DNA of 64,000 bases from Pleomorphovibrio marinus (GTDB lineage: Bacteria; Bacteroidota; Bacteroidia; Cytophagales; Cyclobacteriaceae), in assembly GCF_003347495.1 (NCBI RefSeq), contig NZ_QCXY01000006.1, forward strand, positions 1 through 64,000, in the 5' to 3' direction. The position numbers and the translations under genes were made by a program. Of the stretch, positions 40,239 to 47,560 are shown in pieces (position 1 is the stretch's first letter; each line of letters begins with the position of its first letter). The notes beneath the pieces were generated by a model. It had not been told where the DNA came from and ran no database searches. It saw nothing but the letters and a program-made list of their open reading frames with translations.

Positions 40239-41875
40239 AGTTCAGCGGTTTTTTTCTTAAGCATTTCATTCAGTATGGGATGGTTCAAGGAGTAGTCCAC
40301 CGGAAGATCAATCAGGTGCACCCCTGGACTGTTTAGAGTTTTATCCAATATATCCCTGAAATTTTGATCACTTTCTGCTCGGTACCCATGCGCACCGTAG
40401 CTGTTAGCATACTGCACAAAGTCAGGGTTTTTGTAGTCAAGGCCAAAATCCTTGAACCCCATATCCTCCTGTTTCCATTTGATCATGCCATATGCCTGAT
40501 CGTTAAGGATGATTACCGTAAGGTTCAACCCCAATCTTACGGCAGTTTCCATTTCTTGGCTGTTCATCATAAACCCTCCATCTCCCACTACAGCCACCAC
40601 CTTTTTATCCGGATACAATAAATTGACAGCCATAGCAGAGGGAAGTCCAGCTCCCATACTGGCTAGGGCATTGTCCAATAATAGGGTATTGGGTTGGTAG
40701 CAGGTGTAGTTTCTGGCAAACCAAATCTTGTAAATGCCATTGTCCAGGGTAATCACATCCTCACTAGCCAGGTTTTCTCTCAGAATATTGACCAGTCGCT
40801 GAGGAAGCATGGGGAATCGCTCATCCTCAAAGTACTTTGTAAGGTGGCCCCTTACTTTTTCTTTGACTTTTTTGTAGAAAGAAAAGTCCCAGGACTCTTG
40901 GGGCTGTATATAATCGGTGAGCCTGTTTACAGAACTCGTAATATCGCCTACCACGTTAAGCTGAGGGAAATATACAGGATCCACCTCCGCGGGGTAAAAG
41001 TTAACATGAATGACTTTTTTGCCTCCTTTTTTCATGAAAAAGGGTGGCTTTTCTATGACATCATGTCCTACATTGATGATCAAGTCCGCCTCCTCTATAG
41101 CGGCATGAAGAAAGTCATTGCTGGAAAGGGCGGCAGTGCCTAGGTAATTGGGGTGCCTCTCATCGATCACCCCCTTGCCCATTTGTGTGGTGAAGAAGTA
41201 AATCCCGGTTTTATCGACCAACTCTGCAAGAGCCTGGCAGGTGATCTTGCGGTTTGCACCTGCCCCAATGAGTAGCAGGGGCATTTTGGCAGAAGAAATC
41301 ATTTCACTGGCTTCAGACAGTGTATCATCGTCTGCTTTGGGATTAATATGGCCTATGGGTTCAAACACATCCGGATCACAATCTTCCTGTGCTATGTCTT
41401 CCGGAAACTCCAGATGAACTGCACCGGGTCTTTCTTCCGTAGCCAAGCGAAAGGCCTCTCTGATCTGGGAGGCAATTACATTACTGTCTACGATCTGCTT
41501 GGTGTATTTGGTAATTGGGCGCATCATGTCCACCACATCAATGATCTGGAACCTCGCCTGCTTACTTTTTTTGATGGGCTTTTGTCCCGTGATCATCATC
41601 ATGGGCATAGCGCCAAGTTGGGCGTAGGCAGCAGGAGTCACCAGATTGGTCGCTCCAGGCCCCAATGTGGCCAGGCATACCCCTGGCTTTCCGGTAAGTC
41701 TCCCATAAGTGGCGGCCATAAAACCTGCCCCCTGCTCATGTCGGGTGATGATGAGTTGTATGCTGGAATTGGACAAGGACTCCAGGAAATCCAGGTTTTC
41801 TTCCCCTGGAACCCCGAAAATATATTTTACCCCCTCGTTTTCCAGTGCTTTGATAAATAGATCGGATGCTTTCAT
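40235..41875 (-). CDS. Acetolactate-synthase-like ThDP-dependent enzyme
   Basis: This 546-residue enzyme has the three-domain ThDP fold: Pyr domain with catalytic Glu in FGVPGEENLDF (about 26-28), central domain (about 190-330) and PP domain with ThDP/Mg motif GDGGFMMNSQEMETAVRLG (about 440-458) and ND of ILNDQAYGMIKW. The classic FAD-binding RFDDR of anabolic AHAS is absent, and no regulatory subunit gene adjoins. It is therefore of the catabolic acetolactate-synthase or decarboxylase type. Its start ATG is directly preceded by the end of a family B repeat. It leads the two-gene operon with the aldehyde dehydrogenase. Confidence 0.9.
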   Translation of the reverse strand: MKASDLFIKALENEGVKYIFGVPGEENLDFLESLSNSSIQLIITRHEQGAGFMAATYGRLTGKPGVCLATLGPGATNLVTPAAYAQLGAMPMMMITGQKPIKKSKQARFQIIDVVDMMRPITKYTKQIVDSNVIASQIREAFRLATEERPGAVHLEFPEDIAQEDCDPDVFEPIGHINPKADDDTLSEASEMISSAKMPLLLIGAGANRKITCQALAELVDKTGIYFFTTQMGKGVIDERHPNYLGTAALSSNDFLHAAIEEADLIINVGHDVIEKPPFFMKKGGKKVIHVNFYPAEVDPVYFPQLNVVGDITSSVNRLTDYIQPQESWDFSFYKKVKEKVRGHLTKYFEDERFPMLPQRLVNILRENLASEDVITLDNGIYKIWFARNYTCYQPNTLLLDNALASMGAGLPSAMAVNLLYPDKKVVAVVGDGGFMMNSQEMETAVRLGLNLTVIILNDQAYGMIKWKQEDMGFKDFGLDYKNPDFVQYANSYGAHGYRAESDQNFRDILDKTLNSPGVHLIDLPVDYSLNHPILNEMLKKKTAEL

Positions 41876-42192
41876 GTGTTTATAATTGTTTCTTAATGGT
41901 CACATAGCCTGCCCCGGACTCGCTTCGGGGGAATCTCGCAACGATAATCATCCCAGTGTGTGACGTGCTCGTCATGCTCGATTTCATATGGTTATAATTG
42001 TCTTTTCAGCGGTCATATAGCCTGCCCCTGCCTGCCCCGAACTCGATTCGGGGAACTTGCTTCGGGAGCCTGTCCCGAATTTATTTCGGGAGAATCTCGC
42101 AACGCCCCGATAGCCATCGGGCATCCAGTTGTGTGTCGTTGTCGTCATGCCCTGACTGCCGTCAGGACAGGCTCGATTTCATTATAAAAATC
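41876..42192 (-). repeat. Family B repeat, two tandem units ending at a start codon
   Basis: Read on the minus strand, unit 1 runs from about 42192 (ATGAAATCGAGCCTGTCC) to 41988 and unit 2 from 41987 (ATGAAATCGAGCATGACG) to 41876. Both carry the GAGCACGTCACACACTG-type core, GCGAGATTC and a GGGGCAGG hairpin stretch, and both finish with CTATATGACC or CTATGTGACC and an A-rich leader. The last leader meets the ATG at 41875. Unit 2 also contains a 35-codon reading frame (41880-41987). The gap between this and the AlkB-like gene (42193-42300) holds only AT-rich sequence. Confidence 0.8.
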
Positions 42193-42300
42193 TTCATTGG
42201 TGTTTGGTTTGAATAGTATCTTAGCAATTTTTGTACTAAAGTGCCATAAAATACAAAAACATACCCAATGACTTAAGGTTTAAATCTAAAAGGTATTGCT

Positions 42301-42885
42301 ATGCATCAAAATTTACTGCCCAAAGAGGGGGAAACGTATTATTACGAGGGATTTTTTGAGCCTGTTGAAAGTGACACTTTTTTTCAAAAGTTGAAAGAGG
42401 AGATAGATTGGAAGCAGGAGCCCATCCGGATTTTCGGTCAGTGGAGGATGCAGCCCAGGCTCACCGCCCTATACGGCAATCCCGATGTGCCCTATACGTA
42501 TTCCCGCTTGGAAATGAAGGCATCGCCATTCACTCCTACTTTGGAGTTGATTCGCAGCAGGTTATCCGCCTTTTGTGATGCTGAATTCACCCATGTGCTA
42601 CTCAATTTATATAGGGATGGCAGTGACAGTATGGGCTGGCACAGGGACAATGAAGCTTCCTTGGGAAAATTTCCCGTAATCGCATCGGTGAGCTTAGGGG
42701 ATACGAGGGAATTTCAGCTTAGGCACTACCGCGATAAAAAGCAAAAAATAAAAGTACCGCTGACACATGGAAGCCTGCTGGTGATGAAAGGCCCAACGCA
42801 AACCCACTGGGAACACCAGATCCCCAAAACGGCCAAGGAAGTGGGGGAGCGAATTAATTTGACCTTTAGGGTGATCCAGGCATAG
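42301..42885 (+). CDS. AlkB-like 2-oxoglutarate/Fe(II) dioxygenase
   Basis: This 194-residue protein probably demethylates alkylated nucleic-acid bases by oxidation. The iron ligands are visible as H114-x-D116 in GWHRDNEASLG and H172 in THWEHQIPKT; the 2-oxoglutarate arginine is in ERINLTFR (about 183-190). QPRLTALYGNPDVPYTYS (about 51-68) is typical of AlkB/ALKBH2-3 nucleotide-recognition loops. Length is normal. It stands alone with its own upstream region. No ada or other alkylation-response gene is nearby. Confidence 0.93.
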   Translation: MHQNLLPKEGETYYYEGFFEPVESDTFFQKLKEEIDWKQEPIRIFGQWRMQPRLTALYGNPDVPYTYSRLEMKASPFTPTLELIRSRLSAFCDAEFTHVLLNLYRDGSDSMGWHRDNEASLGKFPVIASVSLGDTREFQLRHYRDKKQKIKVPLTHGSLLVMKGPTQTHWEHQIPKTAKEVGERINLTFRVIQA

Positions 42886-43387
42886 AGGGGTGCTTCTGAT
42901 TCCGTTAGGCGTTGTGGTAAGTCAGGCGTTTTGGAGAAAGGAGGGCTTACAGACGGCTTCAATTCTTAATTAACCGAAGTCCCCAAAAAAAGCTCTTTTG
43001 GTTTCCGGTACGGAAAACCTATTTTTATTTACTCCTTTTTATGCGGTTTATATCGGTTGGCAAACACTCTTTTTCGGCGGAACGAGCATTTTTATAGCAA
43101 TAGAGGAATAAAAAACTGTCCTTTTCGTATTCGTATTTCAAACATACCCCTATTACGGTATTTTTTCCCTTGGGAATTACCTTTATTTTTAGGGATGGGT
43201 TTGGGGGGATATCCGAAAAGTATAAGGGGTTTCCTTTCCGCTTGGGGGCTAGTGATCAGTACAGCATTTATTCGTTTACGCACGCTTACTCCCGGAAATT
43301 ATCAAAAAGTAAAAAACGGCCTATTAAGCCTTAAAATGGCTTTTTGGGTATGGACTGGTAGTTATAGGCAACCTTAAAAAACAGACA
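42886..43387. other. Gene-free stretch of about 500 bp
   Basis: This is AT-rich sequence with runs such as ACTTTATTTTT-like tracts and GGTTTGGGGGGATAT. Open frames exist on both strands (for example 43057-43377, starting at TTG) but their translations have no recognisable fold, biased composition and no leader. It may be the relic of an element carried in with the next gene. I see no site I can name. Confidence 0.5.
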
Positions 43388-44182
43388 ATAACTAACAAAT
43401 TGATACAACGAGAATTTGCTGACAAAGCCAAGACAATTTTAGAGCCAGACGATAAGGTTATCGGTTTGGCTGTTGCTGGTTCGTGGCTAACTAATGAAAT
43501 AGATGAATTTTCTGACCTTGACCTAATTCTTGTAACCGAGCAAAAAATCTCTAACGACAAAAATCTAATGCTTGACTATGCAAAAAGATTGGGGAATTTT
43601 TTATCTGGATTTACAGGAGAACATGTTGGTGAGCCAAGAGTCTTAATTTGTCTTTATGACAATCCTCTTTTACACGTTGATATAAAATTTGTAACTCTTG
43701 ACGAGTTTCATTCACGTATTGAAACACCTAAGCTACTAATTGACAAAAACGGACAACTTGAAAAAGCAATTAGTAATTCACAAGCAAAGTTTCCATACCC
43801 CGACTATCAATGGATTGAAGACCGATTTTGGACTTGGATACATTATGCGCTACTAAAAATCGGACGTGGAGAATATCTTGAAGCATACGACTTTATGGGG
43901 TTTTTACGAATGGTTGTTTTTGGACCTTTGCTGCTTATCAAAAACGACAATTTGCCTCGTGGTGTTAGGAAAGTGGAAACAGAGTTAGGGAGTAAAGATT
44001 TTGAGAAACTCAAACTCACAATTCCAACATACGACCGACAATCATTATTAGACAGTTTGAGAAACGCTGTATCGTTATACAGACAACTGAGAATAGAACT
44101 GTTTGAGGAAAAAGTGAATTTGCAAAAGAACACAGAAAATAAAGTGATGACTTATTTTGACAGTATTGAGAACAGGAAATAA
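43388..44182 (+). CDS. Nucleotidyltransferase-domain protein with non-ATG start
   Basis: The protein of about 260 residues has the nucleotidyltransferase motif GSWLTNEIDEFSDLDLILV (GS-x-D-x-D, about 30-48 from the ATA) and a C-terminal helical part resembling aminoglycoside nucleotidyltransferase-like proteins; some relatives carry misleading transporter names in databases. No ATG is available near the N-terminus. The frame reads ATA ACT AAC AAA TTG ATA CAA, so either the TTG at 43400 is used or the ATA at 43388 replaces an ancestral ATG. Composition is more AT-rich than neighbours. This fits a mobile-gene passenger, perhaps now silent. Substrate unknown. Confidence 0.75.
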   Translation: MTNKLIQREFADKAKTILEPDDKVIGLAVAGSWLTNEIDEFSDLDLILVTEQKISNDKNLMLDYAKRLGNFLSGFTGEHVGEPRVLICLYDNPLLHVDIKFVTLDEFHSRIETPKLLIDKNGQLEKAISNSQAKFPYPDYQWIEDRFWTWIHYALLKIGRGEYLEAYDFMGFLRMVVFGPLLLIKNDNLPRGVRKVETELGSKDFEKLKLTIPTYDRQSLLDSLRNAVSLYRQLRIELFEEKVNLQKNTENKVMTYFDSIENRK

Positions 44183-44311
44183 AAAGGCAGCCTACGTCAC
44201 CTTGGATCCATCGGGGGTCCCGGTAAAGATTTTGTTTTGAACTTTTTGATATCCGTTCAGAAAAGAAAGGGTACGGCTCCGGAAGAACCCGCCGAATACA
44301 AGCTGAATCAC

Positions 44312-45150
44312 GTGTGTGACTTGAATCAGCACCATGGTACTGATTGCTTTGAAATGGATGGTAGACTTCTGAGAAATCAGGGGGCAGCCATCAAACCACC
44401 TTGCGCTGCATATTTGGGAAACCAATATGTAGTGACCGGTAAGGAAAAACGAGGACAATGAGCCCTATAGGTGTGTATTGCGGAGTTGAACGAGAATGAA
44501 CCAACGATGAAGCCTCGATATGGTAAATTACGATCTGAAAAACAGGTAGTTACTGTTGTGCCTGTGATAAAGTGTGCCGGACGTCCGGAGGATACTGGCC
44601 ACACCGCATCCGGGGAAAAGTTGGCAGAAACGCAGTACAGGCCGTTTCCCTGACGCAGTCAGGGGAACAAGTGAACTCTATATCGTTCTGTAAAATCGAA
44701 AGTGGAAGCAGACTTTCAGGGAATCCAGAAGAGAATTCGGGACAAGTTGTAGAAGAGATATAGGGGGCAGACTCATTCGTAGTAGTGTTGAAGCTCCTGA
44801 AATGCGCAGCATTCACGAATACCTTATAAATTAATTACCTTATGAGTAAACGGGAGTGGAACACGGCAAATGTCCGGGAGGACATTTGAGCGAGGTATGC
44901 GGGCAGGGAGCATATCCTATTTCGCCTTCGTTTACAACCTTGTTCATTCAGGGGAGGATTTATGGAAAAGAAGCAAGACCACAGTTAATTGATCAAATTA
45001 GCGCATTACCTTTAAGTGGTTTTTGGCATGAAGAGCCCCCGCATTATTGCGGGGCAGGCAGTGAGAGGTGAGAGTCTCACGCACAGCCTGTTCGGTGTTT
45101 ACGGGAGTTCTGTGGGAAGGTGGGGGTGGAATTCCCATGCCTGACCCGAT
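44312..45150 (+). mobile_element. Degenerate group II intron remnant without reverse transcriptase
   Basis: The sequence opens at GTGTGAC (44312), the usual GUGYG intron start. It shows group II landmarks: GGAAAAGTTGGCAGAAACGC and GCAGACTCATTCGTAGTAGTGTTGAAGCTC (about 44619-44795), and a domain V-like hairpin at 45055-45090 with the core GGTGAGAGTCTCACGCAC, followed by a domain VI-like stretch to 45150. Between the ORF start area (ATG at 44842, quickly interrupted) and domain V only about 150 bp remain, so the reverse transcriptase/maturase is deleted. The AGC triad of domain V appears changed to GGC. Small open frames inside it are not genes. The exact 3' end is uncertain. Confidence 0.65.
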
Positions 45151-45202
45151 TGGCGGCAAGTCTACTGAAGAGATAACTTCATAAATAACCTTGTTTCGCC
45201 TA

Positions 45203-45234
45203 GATAATTGTCCTATATTTACAGACAATTGTCC
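45203..45234. promoter_or_regulatory. Repeated operator upstream of the Xre/RES operon
   Basis: AATTGTCC occurs at 45206-45213 and again at 45227-45234, 21 bp apart (two helical turns). The second lies in the palindrome GACAATTGTC (45224-45233) and the first in a near-match (GATAATTGTC). A TATATTTAC sequence between them could be the promoter -7 region. The start codon at 45248 is 13 bp further. This is the layout expected for autoregulation by the Xre antitoxin. Confidence 0.55.
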
Positions 45235-45247
45235 AATACCAGAAATT

Positions 45248-45751
45248 ATGACAACAACAGTTTCAAAAATTGAAGGAAAGCTAGACAAGGAAATAGCTGC
45301 TTTTTTTCAAAACAGTAGATTTAAAGAGTATCAGATTAAAGTAAGTAAACACATTACTTATGACGACTTCTTAGAGGATAAAATGCTCATAATAGTTGCT
45401 ATCAGGAGTGGAGTTCCTTATTCACTTTTTAAGTTAATTCAGGACTATACTCCTTTTTCAGAGAATGATTGGGCAAGCTTTCTTGGCATTTCAACAAAAT
45501 CACTACAGAGATACCGAGCATCTTCTGAGCACCACTTCAAGCCTATCCATTCTGAAAAAATTATCGAAATGGCTGAGGTTACAAAAGTTGGACTTGATGT
45601 ATTTGGTAGTATGGAAAAGCTAAGGCTATGGCTTAATACGCCAAATTATGCATTAGGCAATCTTAAACCAATTGAATTGCTGAAAGACTCATATGGGAAG
45701 GAGTTGGTCATTAGCGAATTAACTCGCATTAATCACGGAATACTTATATAA
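45248..45751 (+). CDS. Xre/MbcA/ParS-family antitoxin
   Basis: This 167-residue antitoxin pairs with the RES toxin. An N-terminal helical Xre-like DNA-binding part (about 55-100; GISTKSLQRYRAS) is followed by the toxin-binding DUF2384 domain (about 105-160) with the signature WLNTPNYALGNLKPIELL. It should bind and inhibit the toxin and repress the operon. The ATG at 45248 is chosen over the TTG at 45191, since the latter would start inside the operator repeats. The stop directly abuts the toxin start. Both members look intact, in contrast to the decayed DNA on each side. Confidence 0.92.
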   Translation: MTTTVSKIEGKLDKEIAAFFQNSRFKEYQIKVSKHITYDDFLEDKMLIIVAIRSGVPYSLFKLIQDYTPFSENDWASFLGISTKSLQRYRASSEHHFKPIHSEKIIEMAEVTKVGLDVFGSMEKLRLWLNTPNYALGNLKPIELLKDSYGKELVISELTRINHGILI

Positions 45752-46210
45752 ATGGAAGTATTCAGACTTGCCAGAGAAAAATATGCGTCTCCATTGTCAG
45801 GAAAAGGAGCTGCTATAAAAGGGGCACGTTGGAACTCAATTGGTATTGAGCTAATTTATATAGCCAAAAACAGGTCTTTAGCAATGGCTGAAGTTGCTGT
45901 TCATTTTACATTAGCAACTTTGCCGGAAGATTATATGATGATAACCATTGATATCCCCGACGATATTAAAACTAAACATATAGAAGAAGTCGACTTGCCG
46001 ACAGGTTGGCGAGATTTTCCACACCCAAATTCAACTCAGAAAGTTGGCGATGACTTTGTGGCTGAAAATAAATATTGTGTGTTAGTCATACCTTCTGTTG
46101 TGACGCAAGGTGACTTAAACGTGCTTATAAACCCTAATCATAAAGACTTCAGAAAAATTACAATCAAAAAAATCGAGAAATTCCCGTTTGACAAAAGGAT
46201 ATTTAAATAA
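45752..46210 (+). CDS. RES-domain NAD+-phosphorylase toxin
   Basis: The 152-residue RES toxin degrades NAD+ by phosphorolysis or hydrolysis when the antitoxin is lost. RES motifs are EVFRLAREKYA (Arg, about 5), GARWNSIG (about 27-34), IYIAKNRSLAMAEVAVH (Ser and Glu, about 38-54) and a C-terminal VLINPNHKDF. Length matches complete family members. Its start codon directly follows the antitoxin stop, implying coupled translation. AT-rich codon use differs from housekeeping neighbours and suggests transfer. Confidence 0.93.
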   Translation: MEVFRLAREKYASPLSGKGAAIKGARWNSIGIELIYIAKNRSLAMAEVAVHFTLATLPEDYMMITIDIPDDIKTKHIEEVDLPTGWRDFPHPNSTQKVGDDFVAENKYCVLVIPSVVTQGDLNVLINPNHKDFRKITIKKIEKFPFDKRIFK

Positions 46211-46257
46211 AACCATATGGCAACATCTAGGTTTTCGTGCGGCTTGTAAAGCCAAGC

Positions 46258-46669
46258 ATGAAAAAACTATACGTTATAGCTGGATGCAACGGAGCAGGAA
46301 AAACAACTGCTTCTTACACTATTCTACCAGAAATACTTGATTGTAAGGAGTTTGTAAACTCAGATGAAATCGCAAGAGGAATTTCTCCATTTCAGCCAGA
46401 AAAAGCAGGAATAGAAGCAGGCAGGTTGATGTTGAAAAGAATTAAAAGATTGTTAGAATCAGGGGAAAGTTTTGCCTTTGAAACTACGCTTTCAACTAGG
46501 AGCTATGTTCAGTTTATTGACAAGGCAAGGCAATTGAACTACCAGGTAACTTGCTTGTTTTTTTGGTTAGAATCAGAAGAGCTGGCTATTTCGAGAGTTG
46601 AAACAAGGGTAAACGATTCACAATGTTGATCAATGGGATGAATTAAAAATGAAATACTATGGGAACTAA
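46258..46669 (+). pseudogene. Zeta-toxin-like kinase with internal deletion
   Basis: The N-terminal 124 codons encode a P-loop kinase of zeta/AAA_33 type: MKKLYVIAGCNGAGKTT (Walker A at residues 8-16), FVNSDEIARGISPF, then FAFETTLSTRSYV (about 75-87) and a strand ending AISRVETRV. The frame then meets TGA at 46627. In another frame the downstream bases read out a typical C-terminus, VDQWDELKMKYYGN, stopping at 46669. The middle of the gene, normally about 50 residues with the second half of the active site, is missing. It is thus a broken toxin. It lies 48 bp after the RES toxin. Confidence 0.7.
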
Positions 46670-46850
46670 AGAACAATTAAAGGAAGAAAGGGACAGTATA
46701 GTTAAGGGACTTGAAGAAACCTATAGAAAGCTGGTCGAATATAAAAAACAAAAGAAAAGTCCTATGATAGTAATTAGGAATGGGAAAATTGAAGCGGTTG
46801 ATCCCAATGAAATACTACCCACAACTTTGTATAAGCGTAATGCGGGCTGA
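46659..46850 (+). CDS. Small partner protein of the zeta-like kinase
   Basis: The 63-residue protein has a charged helix (GTKEQLKEERDSIVKGLEETYRKLVEYKKQK, split by position) and a C-terminal PMIVIRNGKIEAVDPNEILP. From memory, small ORFs of this kind lie directly downstream of zeta-like kinase genes in Bacteroidota and may be antitoxins; this should be checked. The start codon overlaps the ancestral zeta stop by 11 bp, indicating that the two were translated as a pair. It survives with an intact frame although its toxin is broken. Confidence 0.65.
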   Translation: MGTKEQLKEERDSIVKGLEETYRKLVEYKKQKKSPMIVIRNGKIEAVDPNEILPTTLYKRNAG

Positions 46851-47150
46851 ATGCTTTGAAATGGATGGAAGACCACTGGGGAACCAGTAGGAGCAGCCAT
46901 CAAAAACCCTGCATTTGGCGGAAACTCCGGTGTTTTGTGAACGGCTAAGGAACAACGTGAACAATGATTCCTGTAGGTGAGTACTTTGGAGCTGACCCCG
47001 ATAGCCGTCAGCTTTTTTCAAGCATACCTTTATTTTAGTTATTTGAATCTAAAATCGAGTTTGAAGGAGAGTGGTGGAAATACGATCGGAAGGATTGGTG
47101 CACCAGCACTCGACCCTTCCTGTGGGAACCTGGGGGTGAAGAGGAGTAAA
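46851..47150 (+). mobile_element. Second group II intron remnant (partial domain I and 3' scrap)
   Basis: The stretch TGCTTTGAAATGGATGGAAGACC (begins near 46853, given in parts) and GGAGCAGCCATCAAAAACCC match the first remnant at 44341-44398, followed by the GATTCCTGTAGGTGAGTA section that parallels 44463-44475. A short piece near 47118-47140 (TGTGGGAACCTGGGGGTG) matches the area after domain V in the first remnant. The catalytic core is missing. The remaining gap (47151-47560) is AT-rich and has no gene; I see no clear promoter for the kinase that follows. Confidence 0.6.
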
Positions 47151-47560
47151 TTGAAAGGAATTGAGAACCGACTTAGAAAAAAAGTGATTTTTTTTATCTT
47201 TTTTTTCAGCTTTTCAAAACGTCAAAAAGGAGCTGATGAAGTGAGCAAAACCAGTGGTGGTTGGGTTTTTTGTCAGAACATGTATTCTCAGATGTATAAA
47301 AGAAAATGTTACCTGCCATAAGCTTTTAGTTGATGCTGTAAAAAACGCTTTTGATTGCCGATTTTAGAAATGAATTTTAGATGTTCGTTTTGAAGCAATT
47401 CCTTGATCCTAAGCCTACTTATTTGAGGATAACACCGAGAAAGTAGGTATAGGTAGTATAAAAAATTATATTTATCTTGGCCAGATAAAAATGATTATTT
47501 GATAAAAAAGTGGGGTATTTTTCTGAACAAATCCTCCCAATGTCACCCATTTAAATTGAA

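Noticed and set aside
43057-43377. Open frame of 106 codons before the nucleotidyltransferase gene
   Set aside because: It starts at TTG, has biased composition and no recognisable motif, and an opposite-strand frame of similar length exists.
43360-43400. Integron attC-like site before the nucleotidyltransferase gene
   Set aside because: The core sites do not fit the RYYYAAC/GTTRRRY pattern and no paired inverted arms could be drawn.
44471-44763. Several short open frames between the nucleotidyltransferase and the Xre gene
   Set aside because: They lie in structured group II intron sequence and overlap on both strands.
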